A DNA stretch of 64,000 nucleotides from Azadirachta indica. Taxonomy: Eukaryota; Streptophyta; Magnoliopsida; Sapindales; Meliaceae. The notes beneath the pieces were generated by a model, which saw only the letters and a program-made list of their open reading frames with translations, was not told the origin of the DNA and ran no database searches. Below, in pieces: positions 12,007 to 25,332 of this stretch. Location of the stretch: positions 7,635,657 through 7,699,656 of the forward strand of contig CM040449.1 of the NCBI GenBank assembly GCA_022749755.1. The letters are read 5' to 3'. Within the stretch, counting starts at the first letter, position 1, and each line of letters begins with the position of its first letter. The translations under genes and the position numbers were made by a program.

Positions 12007-12377
12007 ACGAAATTTAATTTGGTGGGGTGTTCGGGGAGGAGAGGTAGCCAAATGTAGACTTTGAAAGCAACTGGAGTATGTTGTTTTTCAAAGGTAACGT
12101 GGAAAACCCAACACGCAACTGTACATGGAGGTTTTGAAGATCGTTTTCACAGCAGTTTGCATTACTCATAGTCCATTTGGTCAAATGATATCAGTTCTGT
12201 TTTCACACGACAAAGCAAAATTACCTTAAAAGTTTGATATTTCATTTCTTTTTGGAATTGTTTTTCCCATGCATGTCGCCTTGTTTGCCGTTAGGGAGGG
12301 AATTCTATTTAAAAGATCTCTTACGTGAGGAAATTGTACAATGTGGAAGACTAATTCAGTCAATAGAAAGACTTTAA

Positions 12378-12438
12378 CTATATGGAATAAGATTTAGAAT
12401 TTGGTTTAGAAAGATCTGTTTGGAAACTACACACTCCC

Positions 12439-12469
<31 letters not shown>

Positions 12470-12761
12470 GTGGGGTAAATTCCAATATTTGTGTAATTCC
12501 TGACAAAGCAAATTCTGCATAGACTTCTGGTCGCCCTTCGGCGTTGGCATTACAGGTCACTTGACAAAAAGTGATCGAGTCTAATGCTAACATTTGTCCG
12601 TATGACTTTTGTAAGAATTCACCTGAAGGGGGAAGCCAACTGACAACATCGGGAAGATAAACCATTTGGATACATGAATGGTGAACACGACCATTCGCCG
12701 ATGATAGACCAGTACTATAGGAGAGCAATGAATACCAAAAGAAGAGAAAGAAATTCAGCAA
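12378..12761 (-). other. Unrecognised open frame with a poly(A) run, possible retroposed fragment
   Basis: The minus strand is open for 127 codons and ordinary in composition (for example VVSWLPPSGEFLQKSYG). The open frame then runs into a perfect A tract (about 12444-12470 as T on the + strand). I do not recognise the protein. The poly(A) at the 3' side of a plausible coding stretch resembles a retroposed mRNA piece. It could also be the far 3' UTR of the WD40 gene, whose stop codon lies about 370 bases upstream on the same strand, or chance. Confidence 0.25.
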
Positions 12762-13132
12762 AACAAAAATATTGTTACCGAACTAACAAGGTAAGAAAAC
12801 CAATATATAATTGATAAATGATTTAAACCATGCGCTATCCTAATATACAGCAACAGCAAAAAGAGCTATACTAGAGCAAAATTTATGTTTTCTCCATTTC
12901 TGGCAGCTCAAAAAATCACCTTCACAGAAATAGCTTCCTAAAGCCGAACATATTGTAGTAGTCTCAGCCGGCTTCAAAACTATACTGCAATTGCTAGGAA
13001 ATATGGCAAAGCCCCATTTCAAAAGGGTTATCATATTCATTTCCAAGTCTAAAAACTTCAAACACACTCTTAAAACAAAAAATCTCTACTGGCATATACA
13101 TAATATCTTCATAGGTCTTGAGGCGCACCCCA

Positions 13133-16100
13133 CTAGAATATGGAGTCCAAATATAGGTTGTTGTGCCTCCTGGTGAACTCCAACAAGCTGCCGTAAGTAC
13201 GATCAGCAATACCAACAAATAGAGCTTCTGTGTCTGGGCTGAATGATATTCCAGCAATTTCTCCGAACAGATCAATCTCCTGGCTTTTGACATATCCAGA
13301 CATTGTATCAAAGACATGAACGAAGTCTGCTGGCTCAGCCATAGCCAGAAACTGACCATCAGAGGTGAACTTAAGAGCCCTAATGGCCCCCATATTTCCC
13401 TTCAACACAGCCAGGGACTCGGACAGGTTCCTTATGTCCCACAGCCTACAAGTAGTGTCTTGATTCCCAGTAGCAAAAATTCTTCCATCTGGGTGCCAAG
13501 CGGATGCAAATGAGTAGTCCAAGTGCCCTTTAAGGTTCCCAGTGACTTTCCCGGACTGAGCATCAGCTATTAAGCACTCTGTGTTGTCACCAAGGATGGC
13601 AAGTAACTTACCATCAGGACTAACAGAGATATTCTGGACAGAAAATATACAAGAATATACATTAGTATGTGAAGACACTAGCAGCAAACATCCAACTTTC
13701 ATATAATTTTTTCTGAAAAAGGGCACTTACATTCACAGACCAATTGAACGAGAAGCGATTAAGGCAAGCAAAATTTTGAGCATCAAATATTCTAACTTGA
13801 GCATCATTGTTTGCTGCTACAACCCTTTTTGAACCACTGCACACAGAAGGTGTAATTACATCTCTTGCCGAAGAAAACAGAACTGTCAAAGGTATCTAAT
13901 AAAGCAAAGCTGTGAGTTCCTTACTTAGGGCTGTGATACACATCCACTGCATTGGTTATGGCATTATCATCTGTCGTTAGTTTAGTGCAGAATGCAACCC
14001 CAGGTTGATTTAAATGCTGGAAAAACAAAAGAAAGTGCATGATGTGAGTAGAACTGGATGCAACTCTTACTTGTTTGAATTCAATAAATCCAATATCTTG
14101 CCATTTCTTACCTTGCAAATGAGCTCCCCATGAAACCCACCAGCCACCAACAAGTTTTCTTTAACAGCCATGGTGCTTATTTGAACTCTATTCAGAGACT
14201 GAGCTAACAATCCAGGGCGATCCTGCAAACAGGAAATCAATTCAGACTATTTTTGAACTGAAAACTGATCAGGCTCTGTTCAAATCTTGCCCGAGAAGCT
14301 ACAAGCATACCAGGGTGGGAACAATTGGCTTTGCCACGTTGAGCACTTCTTTGCTCCTACGGAGCAATGAAGACCAATGCATTACAGAATAATTTTGCAT
14401 TAGGTACACATCATGCTTTGATGTTGCCCATAACAAATTCCTCAACTGCACAGAGAAAGATCAACAACATTCGACAGATGTGTCAAACACAGCATTAACT
14501 TAAGCAAAAATAAAATATTCCTTTTTGAAAAATATGTTAGAGCCATCTAAGATATGGAGGTGGTTGTACAAACTTCCAGACAAGGCTCAAAATTTCTAGG
14601 TTCATTAGGTGATCTTAAAGGTTAATTTCAGACTCGCAGACTGTCACACTGGTCAGTCTTCCAGCCATCAGGACTTGGTCACAGAATTCAGACAAATTAA
14701 AAATAGTATCTCAGAAATAAGTGCCACAAAGAGGAAGAGAATACAACTCGCTGGATGAACCACTCTCTTTTGGACACAAGTTCGTTTGAAGGTTATGGTT
14801 CACAATATACAAATTGCTTCTTCAACAATTAAAATCACAGAATGGATAACTAAAAACCAGTGGTAAGGCATGAACCCCGGATAACTGGCTAATTTGACAA
14901 GGATATCCATACACACTAGAAAAGGCAGTAATAATATAAATGCATCCAATAATATAATAATGATTAAATGTGCAGATGTAGTCTGAAATGGCCCTCTCAT
15001 GAGCAGGACACATCCATACTAAACTACAGGAATTGCTACAGAGGCCTCTTAAATGCTCAAATATTTTCCTATCATACCATATAAATAATGTATCCTTATG
15101 GCGCCAGCTGCTCAGATATAACTCCCACCCTGCTTTATAGGCTGAAATAAGAGAGAATTGCAATCCTAGATGCAAAGGGTTAAATTCATATAATTATATT
15201 AAGCAGTAGACTAGAAACAACACATTCAGAGCTGGAATCATCACAATGCAAGAAAAAAGGACAACATACAGAGATGAGATTGAGCATTCATATTTTAGAA
15301 GAAAATATGCTGTAAAATTGGCAATTAGATAAATTAATAAGCAACGAAGCACTCATAATTGACCATTCACATTCCAGAAGGTCCAAAAAATGAACAGGTA
15401 TTTAGAGCATTAGAAAAATAGAAATTTCCTTAATCACCCACCATTATTGTTTTTTAAAATCTTTGATCTTGGAATTATAAAAGTTTGAATCTATAGTAGA
15501 ATAACCACTGGAAAAACAAGTTGTCATATGAAAACCATCTGATTCATAGAATATCCCAAGGTCACTGTATATATGGAATAGTATGACCTAATAACAAGGC
15601 GCTGATGCTGAGATTTATATAATGATGTCTCCATGTGCATGTGGATTCATGGAAGATACATTTGTAAGATGACTATCTATGCATATGTCCTACCACGAGT
15701 AACAAATTTCTAATAACACATTGATTTGCAACCTAGGAAATGCCAAATGATACAAGCCGTGATGCGTTGATACCTGTAACTTAGGATTTAATTATCTTGT
15801 CTGTTCAACAATGAACCTTTGGAAAAATTTGGTCATCTAATTTTATTACAAAATTTGCAACTGTTAATGTAACCATCCTTCATAAATCTGCACACAAAGG
15901 ATTGAGAGAATAAAAACCCAACTTGATACTTCTAGTTGGGTGCTTCTTTATTGTATTTGAGAGAAAACAAGGTTCCACATAAATAAGGTTCCAAAAACCA
16001 GTGGACAAATCCTCCAAAATAAGTAATCAAAAGTGGGTTTTGGGAAAACTGAATACTGATTTAACCTGGTATTAAATGGATCCCAGTTGAAAAGCTTAGG

Positions 16101-18103
16101 TGAGAACAAAATAGATGTAATTTTTTAATTAGAGAACAGGGTGAGCCTTAAAATTTAAGGAGAAAAAAAAGCAAGGTCCTACAAACCAATTTAAAGGGGA
16201 TTTTCGAATCATAATCTCAGATGCCCAAGTCATTTGGATGAAAACTGATTCTGTGATTCAAACTTCAAAGAAAACAGATTACCAAACTGTGTAAGTTTAA
16301 AACCAACAACTGATTACATGGCTGATTTCGGTTATCTACCACAAGAAAAGTTTTGACAAAAAATGAGTTAAATTAAGAACATAGTATCACCAGTTTGTAA
16401 ATCTGCAAGGAGTGAGGATGGCCTGTATGGACCATAGTTAACTCCGAAGCACTTCTCAAAATTAAATGAGCTATAGGAAATCGACTTATTATGTGAGTAA
16501 CAAGAATCCATTTAAACCTAGCATAAAAGCAACCTCCATACCTTCCAACAAATGGTCGAGGCACAAGCTATAATCATATATAATAATTTCGAGAAAGAAT
16601 AATAACATATTCACAAAACCTGCAAAACTTAAAAGGCTAATATGATATGAAAACTTAAAAGGTTATTACAGATGACTATTCATGAAATCTGAACCCAAAG
16701 CATGCAGTACATGTGATTTCGTCTACATATATAGATGACTATGGCAAACAGTGCAAAGGAATCTTAAACAACTGTTTACCTAGTATAAAAGAAAAACAAC
16801 CTGCAAAGTTTAGTTGTTATATTAGGATAATCAGGATTTCATGGGTCACATGAATTTTCAGTGTAATTTAACAACAAATGTTGGTTGATATGGAATGATG
16901 CTTAAAATAATTTATGGGAAAATCAAATAGAAATGAAAATTTAAACACAACAAAAAAAGAAGATGAAATCTAAAACCACTGACATGCTCATGTCCTAAAA
17001 TCAGTGAAAAACTATCGTGATGTTTCCTGAACAATCAAAAAGTTGAGAGAGAGGATACTAGTCTCTACCTGAAAATGGACAATAGTTGATTTGACAAGCC
17101 TTGTGTTGAAATGGAAGTTGTAGAAAGTCTTTCCCTTCTCTACTTCCAGGCACTCCTGTCACCGTAACAGATTTAGCAACATATAGAACTTATACTATGA
17201 AGAGGAAGAATTTTTTTTCTTATTTATATTCCTGGCACACAGACACAATTTGGTTAGTTGTTTAGAATTGTTTATGAAGGATTCAATCTTTAAATTGATA
17301 GGCACAAACAAATAGTGGGTAGCCACAAAAAAGAAAAGTCCAACCTTAAAACGCAACACATAGAAATAATAAACTGAAAAAAGGGGAAATTTTCCTTATT
17401 TGAAAAATACATGAAAAGCCAGTATCATTTCAAAAACCATTGTTTCACCTCTATCTCCGACCCTATCCAGAATTATAAGTATAAATCCGTGTTCAAGTGG
17501 CAACTTACTAAAATCATCAGCAACAACTATTTTTAAGAAACTTATCCGTTTTGGTAACATTAAAACGATAAATTAAGAATAAGACTTTTTTGGCATATTA
17601 TTTTAAGCAACTCTAGTACAAATCGCCACATACTACTTTTGAGAGGGGAATTTAGAAAGCAAGACAATTCATCATCTACAAATATAGAAGCTAACCTTCT
17701 GAAGATCTTCGCGAGAACGAGAAAGGTTCTCATAATTCTTGTACTGCTTCAATCTCGTCTCACGGTACTTATCTCTGGTAAAATTAAGCCTCTCCCAAGG
17801 AATTCCCTGTATATCTTTTCCATTTCTCGCTTCCAAAGCAGAGGTATCAGTTTTTGAATTAATCTGTACAGCCCCAAACCATAATCATCATTGAAAATGA
17901 TTACAAAACTTCCTATCAAACTTCATAAATTAGTACACACTTACCGTTGGGAAGTCATCTTCAAAGTCTGAGTCAACAGAGTCGAAATTGTTGTTTCTTG
18001 GAGACTCGACGTCTCCAAAAGGATCATCCTCAAAATCAGAAGCGTCGTAGTAATCATCTACGACGTATTCAAGTTCATCGTTGTTAAAGTGAAATTGTGC
18101 CAT
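13133..18103 (-). CDS. WD40-repeat protein, C2A9.03-like family
   Basis: Eight coding exons on the minus strand: 18103-17945, 17863-17696, 17155-17069, 14445-14311, 14222-14112, 14016-13925, 13836-13731 and 13633-13133. They total 1359 bases and encode 452 residues with every junction in frame. The N-terminus is acidic (YVVDDYYDASDFEDD), followed by a conserved block with GIPWERLNFTRDKYRETRL. The C-terminal half has WD40 blades, seen as VSPDGKLLAILGD, ASAWHPDGRIFATG with TTCRLWDIR, and KFTSDGQFLAMAEP with VHVFD. Family knowledge: this matches plant relatives of the uncharacterised fission yeast WD protein C2A9.03 (Arabidopsis At1g78070/At1g36070 type). WD40 propellers serve as protein-interaction platforms; no specific role can be given. 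The intron at 14446-17068 (2.6 kb) is unusually long for this gene. A further intron lies in the 5' leader. Confidence 0.92.
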
Positions 18104-18670
18104 TATCCTGCAATTATAACCAACAGTAATGAGTCAAAGAAAAAAAACAAAACTTGATACTGAAACGCAAAGACTTGAAATGAACTGTGAAGTGCAGACA
18201 TTGAATATGAAAATGTTTTACTATTTACATAATTAAAATTAAACATAACGTCTAAATAAGGAATGAATTTCAAAAGACGTAGATGACATGAACTGTTCTG
18301 CGCGAGAAATACGAAGAAAATAACACATCATTGAACGACAAATATTTAAACAAATCTTAACAATTCTCGTATAAACAAGCAATTGACAGCAACGAAACAA
18401 GAACGAGAGATATTGAATCCTGTCTTGCAGAAAATTCAACACGTTAATTCAAAAACCAAAATAAAAATACAATAAAACAAAATCATACCTCCGAATTGTG
18501 GAAGAGTGTTAGATCACGAAGGAACAACAGTTTTCGAGCAAAAAGGTCACGCAGAGAGAAGAAAATAACGGATTTCTAGTAAGTTTTCCCGGTAAACAAA
18601 CAGCAAAGTTGTTGCAATGTGCTGGTACAGTAGCGTAACGGACGGTACAAGGCTGAGGTTTTATTTAAAC
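18104..18670 (-). promoter_or_regulatory. WD40 gene 5' leader with intron and putative TATA element
   Basis: An acceptor (ATTGCAG|GATA) four bases upstream of the start codon and a donor (TCGGAG|GTATGATT near 18488) define a 5' UTR intron of about 380 bases. A TATA-like TTTAAATAAAA, read toward the gene, lies near 18659-18670, which would put the start site around 18630. Both assignments are inferred from splice and promoter consensus. Confidence 0.45.
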
Positions 18671-19615
18671 AGGTAAGTCGAATACTAAAGGCAAAGGGTA
18701 ATAAGAAGCATCTAGAGAAGAAACAACCACGCTTTTGCTAAACAGCGAGGGACGGAGAGCTCGACGTCGTACTTATAATGGTGAGTGACGGGACACTGCC
18801 GAGGGCTAAAGAGCGTGAAAAGAGGGCCCACGTTTGCGATCGGGTCCCATATAACGGAACGCCCCCGTTATATATAAAGGAAATTTGGAATCCGTGTGCC
18901 GATGGGGTCCACATTCAACCGTCTCAATGTACTGGAAGTTACCGGTTGTCGGTTCTCAATGGTTTGGTTCTGTGAGGTGGCAAATTTATGGTAGTTATTA
19001 CAACTTTATTACTAGAGGAACGGTCGTTGTCGGGATCCCATTTTCCAGTTTTGGACCCGTAATTACCGATTTTTCTGTTTTTCTTTTCTTCTTTATTTTG
19101 CCAAACTTAACCTATAAGCGTTCTCCTTTTAGTAAATCCATAGTTGCTCCCTTCTTAGCAATATTAAGGGAAAAAAAATTTTAAAAATCTAGGAGATAAC
19201 TTTATTAATTTTCCTGCGTGGTTTGAAGATAACCATATATTTAAATTATAAATATGTAATTTTTTCGTTTGTGTTATGAGAAAATTATAAGATTTGAAAC
19301 AGTACTTGTTTTATGATAGGAAATTATTAATTCTTGAATATAATTTTCAAATTACATCAACTATTGTCATTGGCCAAAGTCAATAAAACTCTATTAATTC
19401 CATCATAAATGTTGAGTCAAGTTGATAAGTATTGGGTCAATTCATTCATGTAGAAAAGTCCCCCAAGGCCTAAGCAGCATAAAAACCGGGTTATTTAATT
19501 GTCAAATATAAGATTATCCGTCTGAATTTGACCCGTGGACGTTACTGTAAATTTATTGTCTGAAATTTACAGTTACTGTTTAAGTCAATACCCAGTACAA
19601 TTTGACCAGCAGGTC

Positions 19616-19669
19616 GAATCGTCCAATGACCACATCATTAGGGAATCGTCCAATGACCATATCATTGGG
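19616..19669. repeat. 27-base tandem duplication
   Basis: Copies at 19616-19642 and 19643-19669, both starting GAATCGTCCAATGACCA. They differ at about two positions. Read in frame they give a repeated SSNDHII peptide, but no gene context supports coding. Confidence 0.85.
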
Positions 19670-19820
19670 GATTCAATAAGAGTGGACATGACAGCTGTCG
19701 GTTCAGACCTATTAACCTTCACAAGCTTATTAAATATAACATAATTAAATAATGAATAAATAAATAGAATTAAAGATGAGCCTAAAACGGGCTCTCTCCG
19801 AAATTTAAGATGAGTCCACC

Positions 19821-19913
19821 GGCAATGGTGACTCTACGTGGTTGGCTGAGAGCACGAGTTTAAGAATCATGGCAAGCTCTGGTGACACCACGTGGATTAG
19901 GCTGATGACGAGT
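19821..19913. repeat. Diverged direct repeat carrying ACGTGG
   Basis: Two units, about 19821-19859 and 19871-19913, share the ordered blocks GGCAA, GGTGAC, ACGTGG, GGCTGA and CGAGT with small indels between them. ACGTGG overlaps the G-box core; the region lies upstream of the WD40 gene. Confidence 0.55.
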
Positions 19914-22900
19914 CATTTAGTCTAGTATTGCATCGATTTTCCCGTAATTAAACGGCGTCAAAGTCCAAAAAAGAGAACCGTTAGTTTAACCATGGTTAGT
20001 TGACTATAATATTGGTTTGGTTGGTGAAGGAAGGGATATCACTTATTAATATCATCTACCCTCTCTGTCCCTCTAATCCTTATTTTGGGTTAAGGGGTCG
20101 GTTAAAAGGGACCCACAGGAGCCCCCAAATGGCGTTTCGGTTCGTACAAGTTGTCCGTTTTTGATTTGGAGTCGGGTCCCTTTCGCAGTCTGCGCTTTCA
20201 GGTTAAGCTTCAGTAGTTCTTATTATGGACGAAACCGGTTTGGCCCATATACAGTTGACATGGGCATGGGCGTTTTCTGTAATTTTGTTTGTACTTCCTT
20301 GGACTTAATCCTTTCTTATTTTAATCCCCTAATCTGCAAGGCTCTTACCATTTCTCGACACCTTATTGCCAATTGCTTTCCTCTGCCATTGAAACCGTTG
20401 CTGGTTCAATTTTTTTTTAAAAAAAAAAAAAACTTTTTTATGATACCTTGCCTATTTTAAAAGGCTATATTAATTACACATCATAAATAAACTACATGAC
20501 GATACCTTGGCGTTTAATGGATCGTGGGAAGATATGGTTAGGCAAAGGTTTGATTTCGGTTTGATTTTCTTTGATTTGATTAATTATAAATCGACATGCA
20601 TGTTTATCTTTTTGATTACTAAAATCAAAGGAATCATTTGATTTATAATTAATACATGAAACCAATAAATTAACGACGAGAACCAAAACTATATCTAAAA
20701 GAATCAAATAAAATTTGAATAACGCCGAACTTTAGAATATTTAATAATTAAATCAATGGGCATCACCATAAATTAAACTAAAGAATTGTATCATGCGATC
20801 ACGTGTGCATATTGAAAAATTATAAATACGGAAACGGCGTAAATTATATGCACTAGAAGCCAAGTTCGGTGGCGGCTAAACTCAACTTGTAGCGGCACCG
20901 TTTTGAGCGGTGAAATTGCAAAGAATACAAAATGATCAGTCATCCTGATTTGCAATGGAAACCGTAAAAGGGGGGCAATCCGTATTTCATATTTCCAACC
21001 AAAATTTAACGTCATTTATTGTCTCAGAGTTGTTCTCGTGGGTTTCGTTTTTGTTGAAACTGACATATATATATTTCATTTAGATCGAAGTTTAGCTAAC
21101 TCATAAAGATTACCACTTTTGGAATTTTGTAAGTTTTGGACCTTGTGAATCTATCTACAGAAATATTTTAAACTAGTATTCTCAATTATATACCAAATTT
21201 ATTAACAAATAACAACAACGTATCATTTTCATACTAAGCATCTTTTGTATCAATTATTGCTAGACCCATTTCAGTTGTAGCGTTTTCAGAAACACCAAGA
21301 GGATGTGACTATAATGCTATTGCATTGCGATATTTGATTTCATTTTATTGTATTTGATTAGAAGTATTAGATGCCTTGGTTTGATTTTTGGGAAGATATT
21401 AGGCAGCTTTTTATGTCGTTGATAGAAAAAGCACTACCCACAAAAGTTTTACCCCACTGTTGTACGTCCCTTTGTGGGTATGTTATTCTTTTGTTGCACA
21501 TATGGAAAATGAGAGCAGCATAGAAGTGGACATGATAAATAAATTAATTAATAAAAATATTCTAAAATCAACCACCCAAACCCACCTAATGATTATAAAA
21601 ATTCTAATTCCCTCTTTCCAGAGTTTTCCAATTATTACAAATGGCGTGAAGCGATATAATATAAAATCATATCTTTTAATTAATTATAACTCTTAATCTA
21701 TCTCCAAAAATTTTCATTTAAAATATACGTCCTTTAATTCCTTTTAGGGATCTTCTGTTCATAATTAATTAATATTCTTTTTAATTCTTGAATATCAGAA
21801 AGCGAAACATGTTTATCAGGTTTAATTCCCTTAATTAATTAATTTTTATTTTTGCAATAAAGTGTGCTCCATCGAGTGTTCTTTTTGTGATGCCTAAATG
21901 CAGTTGATTAACCCTAATGCTGCTGCACCGCGCCCATCAAATAAAAGTTACAAAATTTTTTTTAAAACTATTTTTTAATCACGGTGTATTAATAAAAGTT
22001 ACATATTATAAGCATTAATAAATAATGAAGCGGTAGTTGCACTGTATATTACATATAATAATAATTAATAATCCTACTTTCTGGAGATTGCGATACTGTA
22101 AACATCGTTGGCTTGGGCCTGCCTGAATTAATACTAAAAGACAAACTTGATACCGAAGAAGAATAATTATAAATATGTAGGACCTAATTACTCAAGGAAT
22201 CACAAGGACTAGGGTCCAAGGAAGGTTAAATTAATTATATATAGACCAAAAAAAAAAAAAAAAGCCAATTATTGACTGATACATTTAATTTTTTTTTTTA
22301 AAAAATTTTTATTGGAGAGAGTGCTTTTATCAAAGCTGTACTGGATTGGCTGCTTTCTCGGTTGTTTGGTTGAAATTTTCACCTGGGAAGGTGGAAATAG
22401 CCAAATTTGAACTGGCAACAACTAATTCTTTTTGTCTAACTCTCAGATTAAATTTTCAACAATAAAATTAAAAAAAAAAAAATCAATACCTGATCTAAGG
22501 ATTATTCCATGTTACTTCGTCCGCATTCAGCATGATACAATGAAGCTAATAAGTTTATCACTCAACAAAATTTTACTAATTAAATTAATTAACACTTGTT
22601 ACTTAATTTAACGGTAATAATTTTTTTAATGATAATATAAAATTAATATTATTGTCATTTGTTATTGTCACATCAGTATGGTATAAAATAATAATAAGCA
22701 TCCACTTAAATATATTATAATATGTAATGTTTACTAAGATAATGAATAATGTCGGTAAAAAATTACCAAATTAATTATAACAATTGATAATGTTATTAAT
22801 TATAATTAAGGCAAAAATTAGCAATAATGATTATTATATTATAATTTAGGAGAATCGTATAGTAGAATTAAGCAAATGACAAAACTAATGGAACTATCAG

Positions 22901-23062
22901 CTTAATTTCCAAGTAATCTTCAGATGCTTTTGGTTCCCTTCCCTACTTTCAAGTTAATTAAAGGAGAAGCGCAAAATTTTGACCTTAATTATCAAGTTTT
23001 ATAATTTTTAATTAATTATATTTTTAATATTCAAATACATCATGTTTTTAATTTCTCTCTCT

Positions 23063-23985
23063 TATATATATATATATATATATTGGTGAAAATGATGGCC
23101 TTAATTATATATATATATATAGATATATGGTGTTTGTGGTAATGTTATATTATTACGCGACAGTTGGTAGCAAGTAATATTATATTTATAAGACGACTAG
23201 TTATATACATCTCTCAATATTATTATATATTATTTTTCTTTATGGTATTTTGTTAGTAGATTTATAGGCTAATTATTATATTATATTACATTATTGATTA
23301 GGTTTTTGATCTTCCTAGATATGTACACATTAAATTTCATTTGTTTAACTACTTGATTTGATATGAATCATCCTCTAATCGCGTAATTATTAATAAAATT
23401 AAGTTTTCAATAATTATTAAAATTTCTCTTCAAATCGAGCTTAACCAGATTTAAATTTGAAAACTCTCTATAGTTGAACTAACCAAGTATTATATATTTA
23501 TAAGGTTACATCTGGTATACAGTGAAAAGGAGAAAAAGGAAAAAGAACAACAGTGAAAGGCATAATAATATAGATATATATATATATATATATACATATA
23601 TAGATATGAATGAACATTAAAATTATTCTACTTTAGTTGTCAAGTGGGCGAAAGATCGGAAGAAAGAAGACAGGCAGTAAAATAAAAGTGTGTCTTCCTT
23701 TCTTTTTCGTGCTTCCGAATTTTCTTTATATATTTTTATATATATATATATCTTTCATTTACAAAGCAGTCTCCAGCTGGGAAGATTGCGACTCACTACT
23801 TTGGATCTTACACACCATCCACTATAAAAATTTCAATTCCAATTGAATCAATTAATATCGATTGCATAATATAGCACCATCCGTTCAATATCTATATATA
23901 TATATATATATATATTCTAATTGAAAAATTATTTGTACTTTAATAAAATAAAAATTGTATGTATATATATATATATATATATATG
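23063..23985. repeat. Cluster of (TA)n microsatellites
   Basis: At least six TA-dinucleotide arrays within about 920 bases, near 23063-23084, 23107-23121, 23574-23594, 23726-23751, 23892-23915 and 23960-23984. Each is nearly pure, and most are 15-25 bases long. Such DNA unwinds easily and can extrude cruciforms. Confidence 0.8.
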
Positions 23986-25146
23986 GTAGAAGTATATACG
24001 TTTAATTTAATAAAGTTTAGTGATTTGACCATTGAACATCCCATCATATATGTATAAATATTGAATCAGTTCTAGTTCCTTGTATTTGATAGAAAATTCT
24101 AATTCGAATTAGAAGAAAATACACACCACCCGTAAACAATAATAATCAATAATGGAATGATACGCATATTCTATTATACGTTAAAAATGGTAAAACTAAT
24201 ACGGATTAGAGATATTTCAACGTACAGATTTTTAATTAGTGAAATATTAATCAATTAAACTCATGGAAAATGTTAGAATTCAACAATTATTATTATTGAA
24301 AATTTTTAAATTGATAAATATCGATCATAACCAATTTTATCTTTCATTATTCAAAGGTGGAGGGTAATGTGAAGAGAGAACAATAATTGAGGGGATAAGG
24401 TGCTTGTTCACTTTAAAGCAAAAGATTCACAATATCATCATCATCATCATTCTTCTTCTTCTTCTTCTTCTAAGCTATCCACCAAAATTAAAAGGGCCGA
24501 GTAAGAATACGACGGATGTGATGTGAATAAATAATAATAATAATTATAATAATAATAATAATAATAATAGGTTACAATTTAGTTCACAAGCAACATTAAT
24601 GTAAAGCCATTGGTTACTTTTAATTATTCAGTTTGGGAGGGGCCATTGCTATTATATTGGATATGCCTTACCTTCAATTTTTTAACATCTATCGTTGCCT
24701 CTATGCAATGGCCCACCCCTCTTTCAATGCCTAGATATTAATTTACATTTAAGTGGTTAATTATTTTAATTGATTTTGGATTCATTGCATCAAATTATGA
24801 CAGTTTTGTCATGCTATGAGACTATTACATACATCATCACAGTTTTACCGAAAAAAATTTTAAACCTTTTTATTGTGAATTGAACTGTGAGTTGGGCCAA
24901 ATTTAATAAATGAATAATCGAATGTCAATTTAGATAAATTTATCTAATTTTATTTATTGAGTACCTTTCTTTAATTTAATATCAACTCTTAAGTTTAATA
25001 TAATTTTATAGGACTCTTGATCTGTCATCTATATATACGTAAGCTGTCTTTTATTTTTATTTTTATTTTTATTATGTTCTTGTTGCCCTTGCCCAGATAA
25101 TAAAACTTGTCCTAATTTAATTGGCATGAAAAAAAACACAAACGCA

Positions 25147-25332
25147 CACACTTCATATTGATATTTTTAGGTAACCAATATATATATATATATATATATG
25201 GATATTTTACAAACAGAGAGAGAATATTTCGTTTTTAATTCGCAGGAAAAGAAAAACACACACACACTTAATATTGATATTTTTAGGCAACCAAAAAAAG
25301 TTATTGATATTTTACAAACAAAGAGAGAATAT
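25147..25332. repeat. Diverged tandem duplication, one copy with a TA expansion
   Basis: Copy 1 (25147-25227) and copy 2 (25263-25332) both run CACACTT, ATATTGATATTTTTAGG, AACCA, then GATATTTTACAAACA and AGAGAGAATAT. Copy 1 has about 20 bases of (TA)n between the two blocks, where copy 2 has an A-run and a short unique piece. The TA array therefore probably expanded after duplication. Confidence 0.8.

Larger units (their letters stand above)
6097..12377. other. Long intergenic region upstream of RAP2-4
   Basis: No gene supported in about 6 kb. The left third behaves like an extended promoter with G-box and W-box elements (see 7377-7729). The rest is AT-rich. It contains a TTAA-type tetranucleotide run (about 6506-6530), a CTCAA pentanucleotide array (about 8159-8182), diverged direct repeats (9538-9585 and 9625-9669), a TGCAAT hexanucleotide array (about 9957-9985), a further TTAA run (about 10650-10672), and a near-perfect tandem duplication at 11869-12006. 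Short open frames here match nothing I recognise and have biased, low-complexity composition. Confidence 0.55.

Noticed and set aside
14446..17068. Possible transposon or nested gene in the 2.6-kb WD40 intron
   Set aside because: No terminal repeats, reverse transcriptase or transposase motif, or coherent reading frame was visible.
18885..19184. 99-codon frame in intergenic DNA
   Set aside because: No recognisable motif, biased composition and a T-rich end; no splice or promoter context.
20161..20460. 99-codon frame ending in a poly-Lys run
   Set aside because: The end is created by a T/A homopolymer and there is no motif; an ancient fragment cannot be excluded but is not supported.
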